From NCBI GenBank assembly GCA_028681135.1, contig JAQUJC010000038.1, forward strand, positions 1 to 32,812: a DNA stretch of 32,812 nt. The letters are read 5' to 3'. A program made the translations under genes and the position numbers. Below are positions 22,771 to 31,600 of this stretch, one piece after another. This stretch comes from Kiritimatiellia bacterium. GTDB taxonomy: Bacteria; Verrucomicrobiota; Kiritimatiellia; CAIQIC01; Lenti-01. The notes beneath the pieces are model-generated. The model ran no database searches. It was not told the origin of the DNA and saw only the letters and a program-made list of their open reading frames with translations. The number at the start of each line of letters is the position of its first letter. Position 1 is the stretch's first letter.

Positions 22771-25700
22771 TCATCCGATTTCGGCACCGGCCGGCGGATT
22801 CGGCACCCGGAACAGAATGGCGTAGTTGACCGGAATCACGATCATGGTCAACACGGTGGCAAAGGTCAGCCCGCACATGATCGTCACGGCCATCGCTGCG
22901 TAGAACGCGTCCAACACCAGCGGCAGCATCCCCAGCACCGTTGTTACCGCAGCCAGCCCCACCGGCCGCAGCCGCGTCACCCCGGCATTCACCAGGGCTT
23001 GGAATGGCTCCACGCCGGCCGCCTGCTGGGCATTGATCTCGTCCATCAACACAATCGCATTTTTGATCTGCATACCAAACAGACTCAGGAACCCCAGCAA
23101 CGCCATAAAGCCAAACGGCTGGTCAAATACCAGCAGCCCCGTCGTCACCCCCACCAACGTCAGCGGTACCGTCATGAAAATCACCAGCGGCTGGCGGATC
23201 GAATTGAACAGCATCACCAGAATCAGGAACATCAGCAGCACGATGGGCGGAATCTTGCTCGCCAGGCCGCTATTGGCATTTTGTGAACTCTCATATTCGC
23301 CACCCCATTCCATCCGGTAGCCCTCCGGCAGGGATGCCATGGCCGCTTGCAGGTTTGGTGCGATGCGACTCTGAGCCGCCGCCGCCGTCTCGTCGGTCGT
23401 GTTGCACTTGACGGTAATGCACATCAACCGGTTGCGGCGATGCAGGCTGGCCTCCTCCGAAACGGTCTCAAACCGGTCCACCACCTGCGCCAGCGGCACC
23501 GCCTGCCCCAGCCGGGTGCTCCAGAACCAGGCGCTCAGCAACGAATCCGGATCAGACCGCTCCGCCTCCGGTGCCCGCAGCAGTATTGGCAAACTGTCGT
23601 CGCCTTCCTTGTAGGCCCCAATGGGCATGCCGAGTGTCACCGTCTTCAATGCCGCCGCAATTTCGGCCCGCGATAGGCCCAAATTGCGCGCCCGGGCCTC
23701 GGATATCACCGGCTGGATCATGTCCGTGCGGTTGCGCCAGTCGGATTGAATTTCCACGAGTTTCGGATCGGCACGCAGCACCCCCATCGCCCGGTCGGCA
23801 TACTCCCGCAACACGGTCGCGTCCGGCCCCAGAATCCGCATCTGAATCTTCTGCGGATCGCCGGGCCCCAGCACGAATCGCTGGGCGTAAACCAGCGCGT
23901 CCGGTGTAGCCTCGCGCGCATGCTCGGTGATGATTTCCGACAGGTCGCCCACCAAGTGATAGTCCTCGATATCCACCAGCAGGATCCCGTAGGCCGGGTT
24001 GGGGTTCTCCGGGCTATACGTCAGCAGAAAGCGCAGCCCCCCGGTGCCGGTCATGGCGGTCACCCCCGTCACGCCCTCCTGGGCGCGGATATGTTCTGCT
24101 AGCGCCTGCACCCGCGCATCTGTCGCCCGCAGCGCGGTTCCTTGCGGCATCCACACATGGACCATGAATTGCGGGCGCGTTGAATCCGGGAAAAACACCT
24201 GTTTCACATGGCCAAACCCGACACCCGCCGCCGCCAGCAGCGCCAGCAGCACCGCCATCGTCACCCACCGGTGGCGAATGCAACTGCTCAGAAAAGTCCG
24301 GTAGAGGCTGTAAAATTTACCGCCGTAGGAATCCGATGTTGCGTCGCCCTTCTTCTTCAAAAACACCGACGCCAGCAACGGCGTGAGCGTGATCGCCAGC
24401 ACCCAGCTCATCATCAGCGAAATCATCAGCACCAGAAACAGCGAGCGGCAGTATTCCCCCGAGGAGTCCTGCGAGGCCCCCACCGGCGCAAACGACAAAA
24501 TGGCCACCAGGGTTGCCCCCAGCAGGGGCCATTGGGTCTGTTTCACGATGGCCAGCGCCGCCTGGACCTTGTCCTTGCCCCTCTGCGCGGCAATCAGCAC
24601 CCCTTCGGTAATCACAATCGCGTTGTCCACCAGCATGCCCAGGGCAATAATAAACGCCCCCAGGCTGATTCGTTCGAACAGAATACCCAAGGATTGCATG
24701 ATGAGCACCGTACTCATCACCGTCACCACCAGTACCGCCCCGATCAGCAGCCCACTGCGCAGGCCCATCGCCACCAGCAGCACAGCGACCACAATCACCA
24801 CGGCCTCCACCAGATTGACAATAAAGCCGCGCACGGCCACATCCACGCTTTCGGCCTGGTGAGAAATCACACCCACTTCAATTCCGATCGGGGTCTCTGC
24901 CCGTAGTTGCGCCAAGCGCTGGTCGATCGAGGCACCCATCGTAATGACGTTGCCGCCCTTGACCGTCGAAATACCCAGCCCAATGCACGGGTGCCCGTTA
25001 TAGTGCAGCAGGTTCTGGGGCGGGTCCAGGTAGCCGCGCCGGATGGTCGCGATGTCTTTTAACCGCACCGCCGGCCGGTCTTTTTTCTCCGGCTGGACAA
25101 TCAGCAGCTCGCCCAACTCGGCCACCGATTCCAGTTTGCCGGTCGGCGCAATCCGAATAAACTTATCGCCGATTCGAATCGATCCGGCATCGGCGGCATC
25201 ATTTTGACCTGCGATGATCTGCTGGATTTGCTGCGGCGAGATCCCGGTCGTGGCCAGCCGCGCGCGAGGGATTTCCAGATACACCACCTCGGTCTGGTCG
25301 CCCAGCATCTCGACCTTGGCCACATCATCACACAGCAGCAATTCCCGCCGCAACAACTTCGCGTAGGCCCGTAAATCCGCGGGCGTATAGCCATCGCCAT
25401 ACACCGCGTAAAATACCCCGTAGACATCGCCGTAATCATCCACCACCAACGGTCGTGAACAGCCCGCCGGCAGACGACTCGCCATGTCGCCCACCTTGCG
25501 CCGCAGTTCATCCCAAATCTGCGGCAGGTCTTTTTTGCCGTACTCATCCTCCATCTCCACCATCACAATGGAGCGGCCTGGATAGGAAATACTCGTCACC
25601 CGCTTCAATTGCCCCATCTGCTGGATAGCAATTTCGATGGGATCGGTCACCTCCTCCATCACCTCGCGCGCCGTCGCGCCGGGATACGACGTGACGACTT

Positions 25701-25836
25701 GGGCATTCTTGATCGTAAACTCCGGGTCCTCCAGCCGTCCAATCCGCGTGTACGCCCACAGCCCCCCCAGCAGCAACGCCAGCGACAGCGTGCTGGTGAG
25801 AATCTTTCGTTCCAGGAAAAACGACGCAATGCTCAT
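22771..25836 (-). CDS. RND efflux pump, inner-membrane transporter
   Basis: The 1021-residue protein is a full-length RND transporter. It has N-terminal TM1, the LEDPEFTIKNAQVVTSYPGA segment typical of HAE1/AcrB-like pumps, two periplasmic porter regions and a middle TM bundle. LGMLVDNAIVITEG contains Asp404 followed by Asn405, where AcrB has two Asp (407/408). A second TM bundle contains GFLSLFGMQIKNAIVLMDEIN. It exports drugs or other small molecules by proton antiport. Its start overlaps the adaptor stop (ATGA), and the partner outer-membrane and adaptor genes are directly upstream. Confidence 0.95.
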   Translation of the reverse strand: MSIASFFLERKILTSTLSLALLLGGLWAYTRIGRLEDPEFTIKNAQVVTSYPGATAREVMEEVTDPIEIAIQQMGQLKRVTSISYPGRSIVMVEMEDEYGKKDLPQIWDELRRKVGDMASRLPAGCSRPLVVDDYGDVYGVFYAVYGDGYTPADLRAYAKLLRRELLLCDDVAKVEMLGDQTEVVYLEIPRARLATTGISPQQIQQIIAGQNDAADAGSIRIGDKFIRIAPTGKLESVAELGELLIVQPEKKDRPAVRLKDIATIRRGYLDPPQNLLHYNGHPCIGLGISTVKGGNVITMGASIDQRLAQLRAETPIGIEVGVISHQAESVDVAVRGFIVNLVEAVVIVVAVLLVAMGLRSGLLIGAVLVVTVMSTVLIMQSLGILFERISLGAFIIALGMLVDNAIVITEGVLIAAQRGKDKVQAALAIVKQTQWPLLGATLVAILSFAPVGASQDSSGEYCRSLFLVLMISLMMSWVLAITLTPLLASVFLKKKGDATSDSYGGKFYSLYRTFLSSCIRHRWVTMAVLLALLAAAGVGFGHVKQVFFPDSTRPQFMVHVWMPQGTALRATDARVQALAEHIRAQEGVTGVTAMTGTGGLRFLLTYSPENPNPAYGILLVDIEDYHLVGDLSEIITEHAREATPDALVYAQRFVLGPGDPQKIQMRILGPDATVLREYADRAMGVLRADPKLVEIQSDWRNRTDMIQPVISEARARNLGLSRAEIAAALKTVTLGMPIGAYKEGDDSLPILLRAPEAERSDPDSLLSAWFWSTRLGQAVPLAQVVDRFETVSEEASLHRRNRLMCITVKCNTTDETAAAAQSRIAPNLQAAMASLPEGYRMEWGGEYESSQNANSGLASKIPPIVLLMFLILVMLFNSIRQPLVIFMTVPLTLVGVTTGLLVFDQPFGFMALLGFLSLFGMQIKNAIVLMDEINAQQAAGVEPFQALVNAGVTRLRPVGLAAVTTVLGMLPLVLDAFYAAMAVTIMCGLTFATVLTMIVIPVNYAILFRVPNPPAGAEIG

Positions 25837-26999
25837 GGAGACATCTCCGGCACCGCATCCGATTTGGGCGCCGCCGTCTTCACCGCAGTGATGGCCGTGG
25901 AATCCTCAAGCAGCCGCACCCGCCGCCCTTCGGTCAGAATGGCCACGCCCGCGGTCGCGATCCGTTCGCCAGCCGTCAGCCCATCCGTTACCGCCAGCTC
26001 GTCACCATTGCGTTCGCCCAGGCGAATCGTCCGCCTCTGCGCCGCATATACGCCGTCGTCCTCGCTCTGCAGCACCCACACAAATGCCTCCCCTGCGCTA
26101 TCAAAACCCACGGCATTGGACGGCACCTGTAAAACCGTCGCCGCCGTCTGGGGATGGGCGACCTCCACTTCCACCGTTCCCGTCATCCCCGGCAGCAGTC
26201 GCACGCCGTCTGGATTCTCAAAGGTGAAACGTGCGCGGTAGGTCTGCGTGACCGGGTCCGCCATTGTCGCGAACTCCTTCAGCTTGGCGGGCACATGCGT
26301 TCCCGGCAGCGGGTCGAACTGTATGGTATAGGTGGCTTGGCTCAACTGCTCCGGCGAAGCCGACATGATGTAGCCCTCCGGCACCGATACCGCAAGCGCC
26401 AGCCGTTCCACATCCTGCAACTTCAGCACCGCCCGCCCCGGCGTCACCGTGTCAAAAGCATCCGCATAGGTTTCCGAAACGCGCCCGTCGAAGGTCGCTG
26501 TCAGCACGGTATCCGACAGCGCTTTACGCTGGATCGCCAACAGGGCCTCGGTCTTCTGTACCGCCGCCCGCGCCTGCGACGCCTCCTCCTGTGAGACGGC
26601 GTTGACTTTCAGCGCCCGCTCGATGCGTTCGAGCGAACTGCGGGCCTGCTCCAAATCCGCTTCCGCGTTCTTGACCTGATTCTCAAAATTGCTGGGATCG
26701 ATCCGCCCCAGCACATCGCCCTTCTTGACCTTCATGCCCCGATTCACCGAAAACTCTACCAGCCGTCCCGCCACCTCGAACGAGAGATCAACTTCCGTAT
26801 CCGCTTCAATTGTTCCTGGGAAATAGAGCGTCGGCCACACCTGCCCCTCCGCCACCACCACGCTCTTGATGGGCCGGATGGTGGTGTCCGCTGGCAGTTC
26901 CTGCGGCGTCACCTTATATAGAAAAATCGCCGCCACCCCCGCCACCAGCAACACGCTGCCGATGACCTTGCCCATTACATTTTTATTACCAACCTTCAT
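25833..26999 (-). CDS. RND efflux membrane-fusion (periplasmic adaptor) protein
   Basis: The 388-residue adaptor has an N-terminal membrane anchor (VIGSVLLVAGVAAIFLY). The lipoyl half-motifs are TEVDLSFEVAGRLVEFSVNRG and GDVLGRIDP, with a long coiled-coil hairpin (about 100-160) between them and beta-barrel and membrane-proximal domains after them. I chose the ATG at 26999, which has GGGAGA upstream; the frame extends to 27032 without a better start. It bridges the RND pump to the outer-membrane channel. It lies 51 bases after the outer-membrane gene and overlaps the pump gene by four bases. Confidence 0.93.
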   Translation of the reverse strand: MKVGNKNVMGKVIGSVLLVAGVAAIFLYKVTPQELPADTTIRPIKSVVVAEGQVWPTLYFPGTIEADTEVDLSFEVAGRLVEFSVNRGMKVKKGDVLGRIDPSNFENQVKNAEADLEQARSSLERIERALKVNAVSQEEASQARAAVQKTEALLAIQRKALSDTVLTATFDGRVSETYADAFDTVTPGRAVLKLQDVERLALAVSVPEGYIMSASPEQLSQATYTIQFDPLPGTHVPAKLKEFATMADPVTQTYRARFTFENPDGVRLLPGMTGTVEVEVAHPQTAATVLQVPSNAVGFDSAGEAFVWVLQSEDDGVYAAQRRTIRLGERNGDELAVTDGLTAGERIATAGVAILTEGRRVRLLEDSTAITAVKTAAPKSDAVPEMSP

Positions 27000-27050
27000 A
27001 CCGGTTTCTCCCGTTGCGTAGTCTACGCCCAATTCAAACGTGCGCCGTTC

Positions 27051-28556
27051 TCAGGCGCCAGGTGTCTCCAAATCCGTGCCGTTCTTCTCCGCCTCCAGTG
27101 GCGGTGCGGGTTGCGCCGCGCCGTCCTCCACGGCCCAGCCCCCGCCAAACGCCTTGTAGGCCGCCACCAGTTCCGCCGCGGACTTTCCCATCGACTGAGC
27201 CAGCGCGTCCTGATATTGCGCAAGCTGCCGCTGCGCATCGAGCACCCCCTGGAAATCCGTCAGCCCTGTCCGGTACAGCTCGGCCACCAGCTCCGTCGTC
27301 TGCTCCGCAGCCGTCACCGCACCGCCCAGCGCCGTTAACCGCTCGCCCTCGTTTGCCAATGCCGCCAGCGCATCCTCGCATTCCCGATAAGCGCCCAATA
27401 CGGTCTGCTCGTAATCCGCCAGCGCCGCCCGCGTCGCCGCCTCTTCCGCCCGCACACGATTGCGCACCTTCCCCGCTGTGAAAATGGCCCATGTCAGCGA
27501 CGGCCCGATACGGTAGTTTTGCGATGCCTTTTTTCCTAATTCCCCCGCGTCCGTTGCCGCCACAGCCAGGGTCCCGTTCAGCGCCAGGTGCGGGAAGAAA
27601 TCCGCCTGTGCCACGCCGATTTTCGCCGTCTGCGCCGCCAGCCGCCGCTCCGCTGAGCGGATGTCCGGTCGCCGCCGCAGCAGCTCCGCTGGCAGCCCCC
27701 CCGGCAACGCCATAACCGTGGGTACTGGCCCCGCCGACCGCAGCTCGTCCCATTCGCCAGGCAACCGTCCCGTCAACTGGCACAGCCCGTTCAGGGCCTG
27801 TTCGATTCCCGCCTTCAGCAATGGCACCCCAGCCGTCGTTGCCGCCAGATTCATCTCCGCCTGCCGCACATCCAGTTCCCCCGTCAGTCCCGCCTCAAAC
27901 CGCCCTCGCACCACCGTCAACGTATCCTGTTGCAGCTCGATGTTGCGCTCAGCAAAGACCACCTGTTTCTGCAGGGTGCGCAGTTGGATATAGACCGCCG
28001 CCACCTGCGCCTGCAACATCACCTGCACATTGCGGACGTCCTCCTGCGAGGCATCCAGCGCCCCCCGTGCCGCCTCCACGCTCCGCCGTACCCGGCCCCA
28101 GAGGTCCAGTTCCCACGACATTGAAAATCCCGCCTGAGTCAGCCAGGCCGGATTATCCGTCGCTTCATATTCCGTGGGCGTGTGGACCCGCTCGCTTTGC
28201 CGATCATATTCCACCGCCCCCTGCATCCCTACCGACGGAAAATAAGCGGCCCGCGCCATCCCCAGCGCTGCCGCAGTGCTATCCATGCGTGCCACTGCCG
28301 CCGCCAGATCGCGGTTATTCGCCCGCGCCTCCGCCACCAGCGTCTCTAATGCCGCATCCCCGAACACCGTCCACCACTGCGCCATGGTGTCACTGGAGTC
28401 TCCTGTCGCCCCTTGCCACGCCTCCGGCACCGCCATCTCCGGTGCCTGATAGTCCGGCCCCACCGACAAACATCCCGCCAGCAGCCAGCCCCACACCAGC
28501 ACGCCACTTGCTTTCAGGCCTAATATGGCCAGCGCTCCATTCTCATTTTTAGACAT
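27051..28556 (-). CDS. TolC-like outer-membrane efflux lipoprotein (NodT/OprM type)
   Basis: The 501-residue protein has a lipobox LLAGC (Cys29) followed by VGPDYQAP, the usual start of NodT-family channels. It has two alpha-hairpin repeats; RPDIRSAERRLAAQTAKIGVAQADFFPHLAL is the diagnostic second-repeat motif. It forms the outer-membrane duct of the tripartite pump. It is the first gene of the five-gene operon and diverges from the cyclic-glucan synthase gene; the intervening sequence holds a 13-base C tract. Confidence 0.95.
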   Translation of the reverse strand: MSKNENGALAILGLKASGVLVWGWLLAGCLSVGPDYQAPEMAVPEAWQGATGDSSDTMAQWWTVFGDAALETLVAEARANNRDLAAAVARMDSTAAALGMARAAYFPSVGMQGAVEYDRQSERVHTPTEYEATDNPAWLTQAGFSMSWELDLWGRVRRSVEAARGALDASQEDVRNVQVMLQAQVAAVYIQLRTLQKQVVFAERNIELQQDTLTVVRGRFEAGLTGELDVRQAEMNLAATTAGVPLLKAGIEQALNGLCQLTGRLPGEWDELRSAGPVPTVMALPGGLPAELLRRRPDIRSAERRLAAQTAKIGVAQADFFPHLALNGTLAVAATDAGELGKKASQNYRIGPSLTWAIFTAGKVRNRVRAEEAATRAALADYEQTVLGAYRECEDALAALANEGERLTALGGAVTAAEQTTELVAELYRTGLTDFQGVLDAQRQLAQYQDALAQSMGKSAAELVAAYKAFGGGWAVEDGAAQPAPPLEAEKNGTDLETPGA

Positions 28557-28575
28557 GCTGCGCAGTAAACCAAAT

Positions 28576-28588
28576 CCCCCCCCCCCCC
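28576..28588. repeat. 13-base C homopolymer in the divergent region
   Basis: Thirteen consecutive C lie between the outer-membrane efflux gene (start 28556) and the preferred glucan synthase start (28660). If the glucan synthase actually starts at the in-frame ATG at 28555, the tract is inside the coding region. It is a slippage-prone site and also a place where assembly errors are likely. Confidence 0.9.
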
Positions 28589-28659
28589 GACAATGCTATT
28601 CGCCCCTGCGCCCGGGCGCCGACGAAGAAGGATTGAATGACGGCTCCAAACGCGATAAG

Positions 28660-31600
28660 ATGCTCCAAATGGTGAAAATATCTAAGAAATCGCCCCCTAA
28701 AAGCGCCAAACGCTCCGCTCGCCGCCGCCGCCGCCGCGAACTCTCGGCCTGGAAACGTTTCCGTCTGCAGGGATGGCGAAAGAAGCTCCATTCCTCCCGC
28801 CCAGACCACCCCCCCGCCGAAGAAATGGCCATGCGCGCCGAACTCTTCGGCGTCTCTCAACTCGAAAATTATGCCCAGGTCCTTGCGCGCAACCATACCA
28901 TCGAAGTGGTCCGAGAGCCCGAAAAACTCCTCCTGCAACTGGGCAAGAGCGCCGAGGAAATTCATCGCTGCCACGAAATCATCGCCGAAAGTGTCCGCCA
29001 CGGCCACCGGATCGCGCCCGCCGGCGAGTGGCTCCTCGATAATTACCACCTCATTCAAGAGCAGATTGAACTGGCCCGCGCCCACCTGCCGCCTGGCTAT
29101 AGTCGCGAACTCCCGCGCCTCACCTCCGGCCCCCGGCGCGGATTCCCGCGCATCTATGATGTCGTCATGGAACTGGTCCGCCATAGCGATGGCCAGGTCG
29201 ATCTCGAAAATTTGTCGCGGTTCATCGACGCCTATCAGTCGGTCCATGCCCTCACCCTGGGCGAATTGTGGGCCGTGCCGATCATGCTGCGGCTGTGCCT
29301 GATCGAAAATCTCCATCTTGTCGCCCAGCGCATCGCCTGGCGGCGCAGCCAACGCGATGCCGCCCTGGTCTGGGCCAACCACTTCCTTCGGGTCGTCGAG
29401 GACAACCCGCGCCAGTTCGTCACTGTTCTCGGCGACTTTGTCCGCGATGCCCCGGTGCTCACCCCCCCCTTCGTTGCCGAACTGGTCGCCAACATCGATG
29501 GCGTCAATCCCGCCCTTGGCCTCGCCCTCAACTGGCTGGAGCAAGAACTCTCGGATCACGGCCAATCCATCGAGCGCATTCAGCAAGGCGAGAATCAGGC
29601 CCAGGCCGCCAATCACGTCACCACCGGCAACTCCATTACGAGTATGCGCGCGCTAGCGGCCATCGACTGGAAGGATTTTGTCGAATCGCTCAGCGCGGTG
29701 GAGGTCATCCTGCGGCGCGACCCCACCGGCGTTTATCCGCTCATGGATTTTCCTACGCGCAACCGCTATCGCACCCAAATCGAAAAACTGGCCCGCCATG
29801 TCCGTTGCACAGAAAGTGTCGTTGCCGAGACCACCATCGACATGGCCGCCGAAAGCAGACGCGGCGGCGCCGACCGCCGGCAATGCCATGTCGGCTATTT
29901 TCTTATTGCTGGCGGCCGTCGCGCATTGGAAAAGCGCCTGAGCTGTTCCGTCCCGATCTTCCGCCATCTCGGGCGTTTTGTGGCGTGCCGCCCCCTTGCG
30001 CTTTATCTCGCGGCCCTGGTGCTGCTCACCATCGCCCTCCTCGCCCTGCCCCTAACCATCCTCAATGCCATGCCGGTTGCGTTGGGGCTGGCTATCCCGT
30101 TGGCCCTCGTCGCCGCCTTCGCCCTGACGCGCCCCGCCATCTCCATCGTCAACTGGCTTGTCACGCTCTTCCTCCCCCCCGCCCCATTGCCCAGCCTCGA
30201 TTTTGAAAAAGAAATCCCGGCCGACCACCGCACCATCGTGGTCGTCCCCACCTTCCTGGGGCCGCCCGCCGCCGCTGCCCGCCTCCTCGAAGACCTTGAA
30301 ATCCGCTATCTCGCCAATAAGCTCCCCAATCTGCACTTTGCCCTCCTCACTGATTTCCCCGATGCCGACACCGAAACCCTCCCCACCGACCGGGCCTGGA
30401 TCGAGGCCGCCGTCCAGGGCATCCGCCGCCTCAATAAACGCCATACCGGCACCGGCGAAACCCGCTTCTTCCTTCTCCATCGCCCGCGCGTCTGGAATCC
30501 CGGCGAAGGCAAATGGATGGGCCGCGAACGCAAACGCGGCAAGCTCGAAGACTTCAATCACCTGGTCATCGACCACCACTCCGAGGCCTTCTCCGTCATC
30601 GAAGGCGACATCCAATTGCTACGTGACATGCGCTTTGCCATCACGCTCGATACCGACACCCAACTCCCGCCCGGCGCCGCCGCGCGCCTTGCCGGTTCCA
30701 TGGCCCATCTGCTCAATCGCCCCCAGCTTGATCCCGCCACCCGCCTCGTCACGTCAGGCTACGCCATTCTCCAGCCGCGCCTCGCCGTTAGTCTCACCTC
30801 CGCCCGCCGGTCTTTCTTCTCTCGCCTGCTCGCCGGCGAAGTGGGCATCGATCCCTATACCCGCGAAATTGCCAATGTCTACCAGGACCTCTTTGGGCAG
30901 GGGCAGTTCGTCGGCAAAGGCATTTACGATATCCAGGCCTTCCACGCCGCCACGTCTAAGCGCTTTCCCGACAACCGCATCCTCAGCCACGACCTCATCG
31001 AAGGCTGCCACGCCCGCTGCGGATTCATCGGCGATGTCGAACTCATCGAAAACGAACCCTCACGCTATCTGGCCGATGTCAACCGCCGCCACCGTTGGAC
31101 GCGCGGCGACTGGCAAATTGCAGCGTGGCTTGGTCGCCGTGTCCCCGGCCCTGACGGCGTCCCCGTTCGCAATCCCCTGGCCCGCCTTGCCCGCTGGATG
31201 ATCTTCGACAACCTGCGCCGCAGCCTTGTGCCCACCGCGTTGCTCCTCGCCCTCGGCGGCGCTGGCCTGCTGCCGCCCCCCCTCGCGGGCCCCTGGATCG
31301 CCACGCTCCTGGCGCTGCTGATCCTGCCCGCCCTGCTGCGCACGCTCCGTGCATTTGCAATGAAAGGCCCGCAAGTGCCCCTCGTCATCCACCTGCGCGC
31401 TGTGGCCGTCAACGAGACCCGCGGCTGGGCCCTTGATCTACTGGACCTGCTATTTATCCCCTACCAGGCCGTCAATTATCTGGATGCCATCGTGCGAGTT
31501 TTCGCGCGCCGGGTCTCGGGCCGCCACCTGCTCGAATGGCAGACCGCCCACCACACTGAGCGCACGGCCCGCACCTCGCTGGTCTATACCGTATGGGAAA

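Noticed and set aside
28549-29616. Minus-strand ORF of 355 codons opposite the glucan synthase
   Set aside because: Low-complexity Gly/Ala/Asp/Glu composition and the strong NdvB homology on the plus strand mark it as a shadow.
29268-30206. Plus-strand ORF of 312 codons in another frame
   Set aside because: Arg/Pro/His-rich out-of-frame translation of the glucan synthase.
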